DNA of 23,518 nt from Euryarchaeota archaeon UBA438 (GTDB lineage: Archaea; Thermoplasmatota; Poseidoniia; Poseidoniales; Thalassarchaeaceae). A program made the translations under genes and the position numbers. The stretch lies in the NCBI GenBank assembly GCA_002504435.1, contig DAQP01000032.1, positions 1 to 23,518 of the forward strand, given 5' to 3'. Positions 7,213 through 14,912 of the stretch are shown here, in pieces (positions within the stretch are counted from its first letter, which is position 1; every line of letters starts with the position of its first letter). The notes under the pieces are model-generated. The model ran no database searches and had not been told where the DNA came from. It worked only from the letters and a program-made list of their open reading frames with translations.

Positions 7213-9524
7213 TGTGCCACCTCCTCGTCTTCGCTCATCATTAGCCTGTTGAATAGTTTACCAAGTGTGCCTGGCTCGTTCGCTATGTGTTCATTTGCAT
7301 CCTTCAACTCCGGTAGGTTGTGTGGGTCAAAGCTAGGTGTTGGTGGCGGTGATGCAGTCATCCACTCGAATGACCACCCTCCCCATGGGTCCGCAGGTGC
7401 CTTCTCCCCACGTATCACCGTCTTGATCATGTTTGCAATGAGGAAGAAGTTGGAGAAGAAGAAAAGGAAGGCAGATACGGAAACGAACATGTTCCAGCCA
7501 GCTGCCTCCATTGGTAGAGCGCCCATTGCCTCTTCCGTTGTCACGAAGTAGGTGTGGTGTCTCCTGGCCATGCCCCAAACTCCTAGTCTGTGCATTGGCC
7601 AGAACAGTGCGTTGTATGAGATGAAACCAGTCAGGAAGTGAATCACCCCAAGCCGTTCGTCCATCATCCTGCCAGTCATCTTGGGCCACCAGTAGTATAT
7701 CGCCGCGTAGAATCCGAAAACCGTGCCTCCAACTAGTACGTAGTGGAAGTGCGCTACCACGAAGTACGACTCGTGAAGATGCAGATCCATGGCTATCGAG
7801 GGGAAGAACATCCCCGATATCCCTCCTAGAGTGAATGTGACCAAGAAGCCCAGGGTCCAGAGCGTGTGGGTCCTATACACCAGAGATCCCCCATGCATGG
7901 TCTTCAGCCAATTGAAGATCTTGATTCCCGTTGGAACCGCCACTAGCATAGTTGTGAGCATAGTGACGAACCTGAGGGTAGGGCTCATTCCGCTGGTGAA
8001 CATGTGGTGGCCATAGACAATGAAGGAAACAACGCCAATGCCCGCCATCGCATATACCATGGAGCGGTATCCGAAGATGGATCTCCTGGCACTTGTTGCT
8101 ATGACTTCAGAAATTACTCCGAATGCAGGAACTATGACAACGTAGACCTCCGGATGCCCGAAGTACCAGAACAAGTGACTCCATAGCAACGGGTCCCCAC
8201 CAGCTGAAACGTCGTAGAATGCCGTTCCAATTACCCTGTCAAGGTATACCTGGATTAGTCCAACACCGAAGGCCGGTATCGACAAGAAGAGCATCAGGTT
8301 TGCAATTAGGATGGACCAAGTGAACAGGGGCATCTGAAGCCATCCCATGCCCGGTGCACGCATGACTGCGATAGTAGTAAGGAAGTTGATACCAGTGAGA
8401 GTCGACGACGCTACTAGCATAATCTGCCCAGCTACCCACATTGTAGTTCCAAGGTGAGCCGTCTCGCTGACAACGTATGGAGCATAACCAGTCCACCCCG
8501 TATCTGCACCAGAACCTGAGAATACGCCAGTGAAGATCAGAAGGGCCGCAACCGGTTGTAGCCAGAAAGACATCGCGTTTATCCGAGGAAGTGCTAGGTC
8601 TGGTGCCCCAATCTGAAGTGGCACCATCCAATTCGCGAATCCGTTAATCAGAGGCATCGCTGCAAGGAATATCATCGTAGTCCCATGGAGGGTGAAGAAC
8701 TGATTGTATTGATCCTGGGTGAGGAAGTCATTACCCGGAACCGCGAGTTGTATCCTGATCATCATCGCCATGATGCCACCGACACCCAGGAAGAACATGC
8801 CAGCTACGAAGTACAGCGTCCCTATCTTCTTGTGATCGGTACTGGTCAACCACTCGGAAATCCAAGGTGCGAAATGTTCCCATGTGAAAGACTCGGGATT
8901 GGTTCTGTAGAAGACATAGGTAAGGGTGATTATGAGTAGGACAGCAGATACTACGATCAGGGTAGATAGGACGACGAATGGATCGGCCTCCTCGAGGACC
9001 AATATTGGCGGAGAGACCTTTGCAGACAGTTTGTTCCACAGGTCCCCCGAGCTACCTCCGTTGTTCCCATCCTCGTTCCCATTTACTGAGTTCACGTGCA
9101 GGATGAATTCGACGTTCCTATCTCCAGATGGGGCCGTCCAAGTTAGAGTCCATGATGTCTGGTCATTACCCGCTTCAGTGTGACTGGCCTCGTTTGCCCC
9201 GTATGCTTGAGCCGTAGCGTCGATCGGAGCGAGCTCCCCATCGCTTACCCAGAGGTTGAAACCTCCTTGGTTGGAGTTAGCAGCGTTCGCAGGTCCTCCT
9301 GTGAAAGAAACCACTATCTCATATTCCTCTGAGTAGTTGTACTGGTCTGGAAGCCCACTAATTGATGGTGCCACATCCGAGTTAGCCACCGCCCCATGGC
9401 AGTTGCAACCAGTTTGTGCAACCCCATTGACCCCGGTTGGGTATGAAACCGCCGCTGGAGCGATAAGCATGGCAACTGAAAGTACGGCAAGAACGACCAA
9501 GCTCCTGCCGATTTTTGTTCTCAT
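7209..9524 (-). CDS. coxA: Cytochrome c oxidase subunit I with N-terminal CxCH extracytoplasmic domain
   Basis: Catalytic subunit of a heme-copper oxidase that reduces oxygen to water and pumps protons. In the 771-residue frame the oxidase part begins near residue 228. It has the heme a ligand H280 (LHGTTM), H457-E459-Y461 (GHPEVY), the CuB ligands H506/H507, the K-channel K535 (PTGIK), heme a3 ligand H592 and heme a ligand H594 (AHFHYV), and the APD motif of the D-channel. This is an A-family pattern. Unusually, it is preceded by a signal peptide (1 to about 27), a motif C40-N-C42-H43-G, a beta-rich domain to about 170 that resembles choice-of-anchor V/Reeler-type domains (GGFNLWVSDG, WTLTWTAPSG), and an extra membrane helix (about 183-206). 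The frame is continuous with no sign of frameshift. ATG at 9524 with GGTGG upstream; coxB ends 10 bases before. Confidence 0.95.
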   Translation of the reverse strand: MRTKIGRSLVVLAVLSVAMLIAPAAVSYPTGVNGVAQTGCNCHGAVANSDVAPSISGLPDQYNYSEEYEIVVSFTGGPANAANSNQGGFNLWVSDGELAPIDATAQAYGANEASHTEAGNDQTSWTLTWTAPSGDRNVEFILHVNSVNGNEDGNNGGSSGDLWNKLSAKVSPPILVLEEADPFVVLSTLIVVSAVLLIITLTYVFYRTNPESFTWEHFAPWISEWLTSTDHKKIGTLYFVAGMFFLGVGGIMAMMIRIQLAVPGNDFLTQDQYNQFFTLHGTTMIFLAAMPLINGFANWMVPLQIGAPDLALPRINAMSFWLQPVAALLIFTGVFSGSGADTGWTGYAPYVVSETAHLGTTMWVAGQIMLVASSTLTGINFLTTIAVMRAPGMGWLQMPLFTWSILIANLMLFLSIPAFGVGLIQVYLDRVIGTAFYDVSAGGDPLLWSHLFWYFGHPEVYVVIVPAFGVISEVIATSARRSIFGYRSMVYAMAGIGVVSFIVYGHHMFTSGMSPTLRFVTMLTTMLVAVPTGIKIFNWLKTMHGGSLVYRTHTLWTLGFLVTFTLGGISGMFFPSIAMDLHLHESYFVVAHFHYVLVGGTVFGFYAAIYYWWPKMTGRMMDERLGVIHFLTGFISYNALFWPMHRLGVWGMARRHHTYFVTTEEAMGALPMEAAGWNMFVSVSAFLFFFSNFFLIANMIKTVIRGEKAPADPWGGWSFEWMTASPPPTPSFDPHNLPELKDANEHIANEPGTLGKLFNRLMMSEDEEVAH

Positions 9525-9534
9525 AACTTACCAC

Positions 9535-10266
9535 CTACGAGTGAATTTCCAACTTAGCTGCCATAATTGAGTGGGCATCACCACAGTATTCAGCACAGAG
9601 AATTACTTGGTCCGACGTCCCTTCGACAATTGTCAACCAAAGAGATGTTTCGACGTTGTACTGCACGTCTTCCTTTGTCCCCAGACCCAAGAACCATGGT
9701 GCGTGAGTAACGTCCTCCGAGATCATTATCGCCAGATAGGTCTCGCCTTCTTTCAGATGAAGGACAGGTACAGTGCCGTATACCTCTATCGTATCGCTAC
9801 TTGTGCTGCATAAATCAGTAGCCAGATCTAGACAGTCAAACTGCCAAACCCATTGCTTGCCAGTGATTTCCATTACATGGTAGCATTCCGACTCAACTAT
9901 GGCGTTGTACCCCTCACCAACAAGCTCGTTATTGGATGATTGACCTTCCTCGCACTCGAAGCCGTGGTAGTCAGCATCGTCGATTGGGGCCCATACTGAA
10001 GCCAACGGCATCCAGGAGATGTAGGTTAACCATACAATCAACAGAAATGGAGCAACCGTCCAAGCTACTTCCAACTTCATATCGTCATTGTGCTTAGGGA
10101 AAACCCCAACCGCAATCTCATCAGGATTTTCGTGCTCAACACCCTCTTCAGAACGGTACCAGAATGAGTGATGATATAGCCAAGAGAAGGTGAATACAGA
10201 CACGGCTAGGGATATCCAGATGTAATAGTCCCACAAACCATCAAAGAGAGCGTTCTGTATCGTCAA
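9535..10266 (-). CDS. coxB: Cytochrome c oxidase subunit II (CuA-containing)
   Basis: Subunit II accepts electrons at a binuclear CuA centre and passes them to heme a. Two N-terminal membrane helices (about 12-33 and 66-86) are followed by a cupredoxin domain. All CuA ligands are visible: H188 (DVTHAPW) and C224, E226, C228, H232 and M235 in CAEYCGDAHSIM. The electron-entry aromatic stretch is GKQWVWQF (136-143). The inserted region 96-130 is acidic with two cysteines. The start is a TTG at 10266 with GGGGAG closely upstream; no nearby in-frame ATG fits better. It is the first gene of the oxidase operon. A weak TATA-like GCTTATG lies about 35 bases upstream on this strand. Confidence 0.93.
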   Translation of the reverse strand: MTIQNALFDGLWDYYIWISLAVSVFTFSWLYHHSFWYRSEEGVEHENPDEIAVGVFPKHNDDMKLEVAWTVAPFLLIVWLTYISWMPLASVWAPIDDADYHGFECEEGQSSNNELVGEGYNAIVESECYHVMEITGKQWVWQFDCLDLATDLCSTSSDTIEVYGTVPVLHLKEGETYLAIMISEDVTHAPWFLGLGTKEDVQYNVETSLWLTIVEGTSDQVILCAEYCGDAHSIMAAKLEIHS

Positions 10267-10398
10267 GATGCTCCCCGTGCTTACGCGTGTGAATTCCCCT
10301 CATAAGCAATACGGAAAAGTTGCCATTGCGAAATACAGCTATGACATTGAACAACTACAAATCATAATCCCACTTCTTGAGTGGGAGGGGAGTCTAAT

Positions 10399-10896
10399 TT
10401 GTCCGTCAGAGAAGGCCCCCCGGACCGCGAAATTAGATTCAATAAGGCTGCTAAATCAATCGCGAAATCAATCTCCAGGAACGCCCCTCCTGATGAGGGT
10501 GGATGCCACTGCCCAGTGATAGTTGAAGGCCCTAAAGACGAGAGGGCGCTGAGGGAGTTGGGGTTCTCCGGTACCATCGAGAAGGTAAACAGGGGCTGGA
10601 CAAGATCGAAGCTCATCGCCTACCTTCTCGACACTTATGGGACTAGGAACATCATCGACAAGGGCCCTCCTGTCATTGTAGCTATGGACTGGGACAGGAC
10701 TGGTGGGCAGTTGCAGAAGTTCCTCAGGGACCGACTAATGTCACTGGACGTCACAGTAGACGAGGAGATGAGAACGACTCTGATGAGGGTGATGAAGCCA
10801 GAGGGCAGAACGATTGAGTCTCTTTTGCCTCACGCACCGAATCTTCTCCCTATGATCGCTACTCACTCTCAGGGGGCGTCGGGGGAGACTCCTTGA
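10399..10896 (+). CDS. Stand-alone Toprim domain protein
   Basis: Toprim domains occur in topoisomerases, DnaG primases, OLD nucleases and RecR, and use a Glu plus a DxD pair to bind metal. In this 165-residue protein E43 is in VIVEGPKDERAL and the DxD is D97/D99 in VAMDWDRTGG. No primase, helicase or nuclease domain is attached, so it matches the small archaeal Toprim proteins of unknown role. The frame is open from a GTG at 10381. I favour the TTG at 10399 because GGAGGGGAG lies just before it; either is possible. A TTGAACA element at 10347-10353 may be the promoter. Its 3' end overlaps the convergent Lrp gene by 38 bases. Divergent from the cox operon. Confidence 0.78.
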   Translation: MSVREGPPDREIRFNKAAKSIAKSISRNAPPDEGGCHCPVIVEGPKDERALRELGFSGTIEKVNRGWTRSKLIAYLLDTYGTRNIIDKGPPVIVAMDWDRTGGQLQKFLRDRLMSLDVTVDEEMRTTLMRVMKPEGRTIESLLPHAPNLLPMIATHSQGASGETP

Positions 10897-11320
10897 CAGT
10901 GTTTAGGACCAGATGAGTGACTGATCTCTCTATGCCATCGATTGACATCACATTCTTGGTCAGGTCATCTAGGTCCTCCCTGTCCTGGGCTCTTGCTATT
11001 ACCATTGAGTCGTAGTCCCCAGTAACGTCGTATACCCCGCAAACTCGCCTGTCCCGGGCAATTTTCTCCTGAATCTCGATCAGCCTTCCTTTCTCTATCC
11101 TGAGTCCAACTACCACATTGAGGCCCCAGCCTAGCTTGTCTGGATCCAGCCTCACTGTGTAGCCCAGTATGACGCCACTTTCCTCCATCTTGTTCACTCT
11201 GTTGCTTACTGTGCCCAAAGACACGCCGACCTCCTCCGAGATCTTACGGAGGGATGCTCTGGCGTCTTTCTCCAGAACTGAGATTATTTTTCGGTCGGTA
11301 CCATCAATCAAACCACTCAC
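10859..11320 (-). CDS. Lrp/AsnC family transcriptional regulator
   Basis: Predicted DNA-binding regulator with an N-terminal winged helix-turn-helix (ISEEVGVSLGTVSNRVNKM) and a C-terminal RAM ligand-sensing domain (YDVTGDYDSMVIA). The frame is open to 11395, but the GTG at 11320 gives 153 residues, the usual family size, and puts the standard D-x-x-D-R-K-I start a few residues in. A TTG at 11311 is also possible. A CATATG at 11354-11359 lies 34-39 bases before the GTG and may be its TATA box. Residues that would tell the ligand are not obvious. Its target is unknown; the neighbours are a Toprim gene (convergent, overlapping 38 bases) and the RNA methyltransferase gene upstream on the same strand. 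Confidence 0.85.
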   Translation of the reverse strand: MSGLIDGTDRKIISVLEKDARASLRKISEEVGVSLGTVSNRVNKMEESGVILGYTVRLDPDKLGWGLNVVVGLRIEKGRLIEIQEKIARDRRVCGVYDVTGDYDSMVIARAQDREDLDDLTKNVMSIDGIERSVTHLVLNTVKESPPTPPESE

Positions 11321-11405
11321 CCGGAAACATAGTTTAGAAGTCAGGCTATTGAACATATGCAATTTCCTTTGGAACCAAGATGGACGTTCGTTCAATCAGT
11401 TCGGC

Positions 11406-13046
11406 TTATTCCTCTTCTAATTGTTCAACGAACCCCCTCTGGGAACGAATAACCGTTTTCTCTGAGTCACTCAACATCAAACTGACCCTCCCCCCAATCC
11501 AAACAGGAATGCTTAGGTCCCCGCAAGTCAGAATATGGCCCCCTCGTAAATCCCCCAAACCATCTATTTCAGATGGCGATGGATCATTTCCAAGAAGTAC
11601 GCTATCTATGTCTTCCTGGATAACTTCCGTGAACCCACACTCCATCTCTCGTACTAGGGCGCCAGCGGCTTTGGCGACAACTCGATCCACCTCCCCTTTC
11701 CTGACTCTAGCTGCATCGAGCCCGATATGGATAACTTTCAGGGGCCTCCATCTCCCACCGGGAACAACCGTCCGACCGCCCCTGATTCTTCTATCTGAAG
11801 ACCAAACATCAGTGACCTCGGGAGTGGACCACAGTATCTTCTTCCCCCTGGACCAAAGGTTGGATGGAACTTTCCCCCACGCCCCTCTGACGGACTCACT
11901 GAGCTCCTCGCTTATTGGCTGCGGCGAGCTAGGCAGGTCCTCCTTTGCATCCGAAGGGCTCTGGTGGAATTGGGGGTCGCCCCAAGAGTCATCCATTTCG
12001 GGTGATTTCTCAAATATTGCGACGAAGAACCCTCCACCGCCAACCTTGTCGTTCCAAACTCTCATGCAGTTAGTTAGTGACTCAGAAATCCAACCTTCTA
12101 CAGGAGGGGCCATTGACTCTTCCAACTCCTCCCTGTCGGAAATTGTTCCGTCCTCATTCAGTACAGGCCATGAAGTCATGCCGCCTTCGCCAGGGACTCC
12201 TTCAAGGATTTTCGAACTATCCAATAGAGAAACTCCACTACTACCCCTCAGAACTTCCGCTACCACGGCCTCGTTCTCTATCGGGTCCAGTGAGCATGTC
12301 GAGTAAACTACACGGCCCCCTGCCTTAACCACCCTCAGCGCTCTACCGAGCAAGTCGATTTGGAGTCTCTGAAGGGACCTCCCCCCGGAGGGAGACCACT
12401 TGCCCCAGATCTCAGGATTCTTCCTAGTAGTTCCTGAGCCGGAACAGGGAGCATCCACCAATACCGCATCGAAGCCATCATCTGGCATCCTTGGTATGTG
12501 CCTACCATCGTGGTTCACTACCACGGAAGATCTGGAACCATGCCTCTGAACATTCGAGACTAGGGTGTTCACCCTCGAACTAACGACCTCGTTAGCCACC
12601 ACCATCCCACTTTCCGAAAGATGCTCAGAGATTTGAGTTGTCTTGGAACCAGGGGAGGCACACATGTCTAGCACCATGTCTCCCGCTTCCACTCCCAGAG
12701 CCAATACCGGAATCATAGACACCGACTCTTGCCTAGTGATGCGCCCTGTCTCGTGAAGCGCAGCTAGAACTCTCCTCACTTGTCCTTCTGCCTTGCCTCT
12801 ATGGAATGGCAACTCCCAAGCACTCCCTGGCCCATTGAACCACTCTATTTCTTTGGCACTGACTTTCTCTAGCCACTCCTCGACCCAGCCCCTGTCGGTC
12901 CTAAGCGGATTTACCCTCACGGTCTCTGGAAGCCTTTCGAATGACCCCTCTAGCCAAATGTCAGGATCTTCCCTCCAGCAACTTACTGCACGCAGTAGAG
13001 CGCTGTTTGCGGCCAGCTCTTCCCACGTCGCACCCACATCGCCCAT
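11406..13046 (-). CDS. NSUN/Trm4-type RNA (cytosine-5) methyltransferase with C-terminal PUA-like domain
   Basis: Predicted SAM-dependent enzyme that makes m5C in RNA, most like the tRNA enzymes Trm4/NSUN2. The 546 residues contain SAM motif I LDMCASPGSKTTQ (126-138), motif IV VDAPCSGSGTTRKN with C201, and motif VI VVYSTCSLDPIENEA with catalytic C251. Both cysteines of the two-Cys mechanism are therefore present. The long C-terminal part (about 420-546, with RGGHILTCG and PVWIGG) looks like a PUA-type RNA-binding extension. A low-complexity Ser/Pro/Asp linker (about 370-400) separates the two. ATG at 13046. Its start is divergent from the small unknown gene at 13143, and it is upstream of the Lrp gene on the same strand. 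Confidence 0.92.
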   Translation of the reverse strand: MGDVGATWEELAANSALLRAVSCWREDPDIWLEGSFERLPETVRVNPLRTDRGWVEEWLEKVSAKEIEWFNGPGSAWELPFHRGKAEGQVRRVLAALHETGRITRQESVSMIPVLALGVEAGDMVLDMCASPGSKTTQISEHLSESGMVVANEVVSSRVNTLVSNVQRHGSRSSVVVNHDGRHIPRMPDDGFDAVLVDAPCSGSGTTRKNPEIWGKWSPSGGRSLQRLQIDLLGRALRVVKAGGRVVYSTCSLDPIENEAVVAEVLRGSSGVSLLDSSKILEGVPGEGGMTSWPVLNEDGTISDREELEESMAPPVEGWISESLTNCMRVWNDKVGGGGFFVAIFEKSPEMDDSWGDPQFHQSPSDAKEDLPSSPQPISEELSESVRGAWGKVPSNLWSRGKKILWSTPEVTDVWSSDRRIRGGRTVVPGGRWRPLKVIHIGLDAARVRKGEVDRVVAKAAGALVREMECGFTEVIQEDIDSVLLGNDPSPSEIDGLGDLRGGHILTCGDLSIPVWIGGRVSLMLSDSEKTVIRSQRGFVEQLEEE

Positions 13047-13142
13047 GATTCACCGGTCCGTTCACAGTGCATCAAGCACTCGGAGGAGCGGCTTCTGGAA
13101 TAGACTATGATTTTCCCCTTCTCGTACCGATCAGGTTGGTAA

Positions 13143-13559
13143 ATGGTTAAACCTCCAACGAACCGCTCTGGCTTTGCGGCTGTTGTCGCAGGTGGGATGC
13201 AAGTGAGGGTACTCAGGAGAAGGATAGCAGAAAATGCAGGCGAACCTGTCTGTATGGATGCTAGTGGAGCGACGAGAAAATTGGTAGAATTGGTAGAAAG
13301 AGCACAGGCGAATGGCAGGGAGCAGGGACCACTCGTTCCCGTGGAAGCGCTAGTCACCATTGAGGGGGATGATTGGATATGGCAGATAGTGGACCACGAC
13401 GTGCTAGAGATGCTAAGTCACCGACTGGTATTCCAGAATCAAGTGGGAGTTAGAAGGGAGATACTGATGACTGCCGGTCTTGAAACTGCGGTCAGCGCCG
13501 CCTCCCGAATCGTTGAATTAGACGGCGGATGCGTGCTAATTGAGACTCTAGAACCATGA
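13143..13559 (+). CDS. Unrecognised 138-residue protein upstream of Sec61-beta
   Basis: I do not recognise the family. The protein is a mixed alpha/beta sequence with no membrane helix, signal peptide or clear catalytic motif, and one cysteine in each half. Two segments have a similar cast: a small residue and Gly, then a helix with regular Ala/Val/Leu spacing and a short strand (ASGATRKLVELVERA near 40-54 and TAGLETAVSAASRIVEL near 110-126). This faintly recalls Alba-type nucleic-acid-binding folds, but the match is not convincing. The ATG at 13143 is used; another ATG at M19 (13197) has AGGTGGG directly before it. Its stop lies 47 bases before the Sec61-beta ATG on the same strand. Compact neighbours on both sides and a long open frame support it as a real gene. 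Confidence 0.7.
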   Translation: MVKPPTNRSGFAAVVAGGMQVRVLRRRIAENAGEPVCMDASGATRKLVELVERAQANGREQGPLVPVEALVTIEGDDWIWQIVDHDVLEMLSHRLVFQNQVGVRREILMTAGLETAVSAASRIVELDGGCVLIETLEP

Positions 13560-13576
13560 TTTCACCCTTAGCGGGC

Positions 13577-13584
13577 TTGAAATA
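13577..13584 (+). promoter_or_regulatory. TATA-like box TTGAAATA for Sec61-beta
   Basis: TTGAAATA begins 30 bases before the Sec61-beta ATG, matching the spacing at tRNA-Arg and S8e. If it is the TATA box, transcription starts at or next to the ATG and the mRNA is leaderless. This fits the lack of a clear ribosome-binding site there. Confidence 0.5.
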
Positions 13585-13606
13585 GTGAGGGCAGGTGCGC
13601 GGGCCG

Positions 13607-13792
13607 ATGGCGAAGGAGAAGAAGGGCAGTGGCATTCAGCAAGCAGCTGGATTGATCAGGTACTTCGATGAGGAGTCCGAGGACGCTATCCAGATTTCCA
13701 AGACCTCGATTTATGCTGCTTGCATAGTTTTCTCCGTCACCATCTATCTTGCTAACCACGGAGTGCTCTCCTGGATTGGCTCGTTGTTCTAG
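13607..13792 (+). CDS. Preprotein translocase subunit Sec61-beta (SecG-like)
   Basis: Small, tail-anchored subunit of the SecYE-beta protein-export channel. The 61 residues show the archaeal family layout: a basic start (MAKEKKGSG), the conserved motif AAGLIRYFDEE, then one C-terminal membrane helix (about 36-55). The frame opens four codons earlier at 13595, but the ATG at 13607 gives the family N-terminus. The stop lies four bases from the stop of the convergent unknown gene. Confidence 0.9.
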   Translation: MAKEKKGSGIQQAAGLIRYFDEESEDAIQISKTSIYAACIVFSVTIYLANHGVLSWIGSLF

Positions 13793-13796
13793 AGCC

Positions 13797-14639
13797 TCAC
13801 TCTTCCTCGGAGAGGTCGACGAAAGGCACATCATCCTCGAGTAGCTCTTCGGCCCCTACCTCGTCAAAGACTGGAACAGGGCTCTTCGTCAACTTCCCGG
13901 GCCTTGAAGCGATGTATTCAGACGACCTAACTTCGGTGCTTGGATCAGCCTCAATTATCGCACTTGCCGCCCTTCCAAGAGCTCTCTCGACCGCAGGAGC
14001 GTTCCTGTCGGACAATGCCGATCTAGCCTCGTCCAGTGCCTGTGACGCAGAGTCTAGGATACCGTCAATCCCCTCCTCTTTGCCCCTGAGTGACTTCACA
14101 GTCTCCTCTAGCTCCATTATCTCCTCGTTCATGTCCTCCTTCGCTCTTCTTTCTAGATCCAACCAGGAGGAGCCATGCTCTCCGATGAGCCCACCTGTGG
14201 ACTTCTCGAACTTCCTAACTCTGACCGCCTCCCAAGGGTTCCTGCCCAGGGATGAGATGATGTCATGCACACACCTAGCCCTGAGCTCAAGAGGCCCAGT
14301 AAGCTCAATCCTGTTTAGGAAGCACCTGGCAAAGAGGCCGAACCCCCAGTAAGAGTCGCTAACAATCGTGATGCCCAACTCTCCGGCTGTCGAGGTCAGC
14401 TCCCATCGCTGCTCGTCATAGCCAGGCTGAACTGAGAACTGTGGAGGATCATGAGGGCCCAAGGATCGAAGGGAGGCTTTAGCGACGTCCCCGAGGTAGA
14501 CCTCCCTTCCTTCCCCCGGCCAATTCGCCTGTCGCAGGTATCCCTCCTCATCTATCTTCATCCTCGGATCGCCACTCATTACTTGCGCATACAGCACACT
14601 TCGAACCGGATCCATGCCAATCGGCCCATCACCCGCCAC
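13797..14639 (-). CDS. Unrecognised protein with a coiled-coil region
   Basis: Protein of up to 280 residues with no family I can name. The first 150 residues look globular, with aromatic and glycine positions such as SDSYWGFGLFARCF. Residues about 155-235 are strongly helical with heptad-like spacing (for example EEIMELEETVKSLRGKEE) and probably form a coiled coil. The last 35 residues are acidic (ELLEDDVPFVDLSEEE). There is no signal peptide or membrane helix, so it is probably cytoplasmic. The longest frame starts at a GTG at 14639. An ATG at 14615 would shorten it by eight residues and is equally likely, as neither has a clear ribosome-binding site. Its stop lies four bases from the Sec61-beta stop. 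Confidence 0.75.
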   Translation of the reverse strand: MAGDGPIGMDPVRSVLYAQVMSGDPRMKIDEEGYLRQANWPGEGREVYLGDVAKASLRSLGPHDPPQFSVQPGYDEQRWELTSTAGELGITIVSDSYWGFGLFARCFLNRIELTGPLELRARCVHDIISSLGRNPWEAVRVRKFEKSTGGLIGEHGSSWLDLERRAKEDMNEEIMELEETVKSLRGKEEGIDGILDSASQALDEARSALSDRNAPAVERALGRAASAIIEADPSTEVRSSEYIASRPGKLTKSPVPVFDEVGAEELLEDDVPFVDLSEEE

Positions 14640-14717
14640 GTGCCACTGTTGCAGCCACTCTGATTGAACGTTGCGCGTACTAGTAACCGCTAAGTCCCTC
14701 CTAGCCTAACACGTTTC

Positions 14718-14912
14718 ATGCCTCGAAGGAAGTATGGCCGTCTTCAGAAGGTGGTGGACCATCCCCCTCGAGACAACTGCAGCAGATGCAGATCAGGGAA
14801 GCACTGCCCCATACCCGGGCACTCTGGAAACGAGTCCGGTGCCAGTAGGGAGTGGAAGGGGCCTGAAACAGTGGATAAGAGGTCGAACAAGAAGAATCCA
14901 GCAGGCAAGTAG
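14718..14912 (+). CDS. Small Cys/His-rich protein (possible zinc finger)
   Basis: A 64-residue basic protein with a possible zinc site, C-x2-C-x5-C-x4-H, within NCSRCRSGKHCPIPGH (residues about 20-35). The rest is rich in Lys, Arg, Gly, Ser and Asn and looks disordered. The ATG at 14718 has no clear ribosome-binding site. Support for a real gene comes from the Cys/His pattern and from its stop, which touches the stop of the convergent recombinase gene exactly, the packing style seen elsewhere in this window. A minus-strand frame and another plus-strand frame also run across this stretch, but both lack recognisable motifs. Function unknown. Confidence 0.5.
   Translation: MPRRKYGRLQKVVDHPPRDNCSRCRSGKHCPIPGHSGNESGASREWKGPETVDKRSNKKNPAGK

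Noticed and set aside
11380..12306. 308-residue plus-strand frame
   Set aside because: It lies wholly antisense to the NSUN gene, which has both catalytic cysteines and SAM motifs. The plus product is Ser/Pro-rich without motifs.
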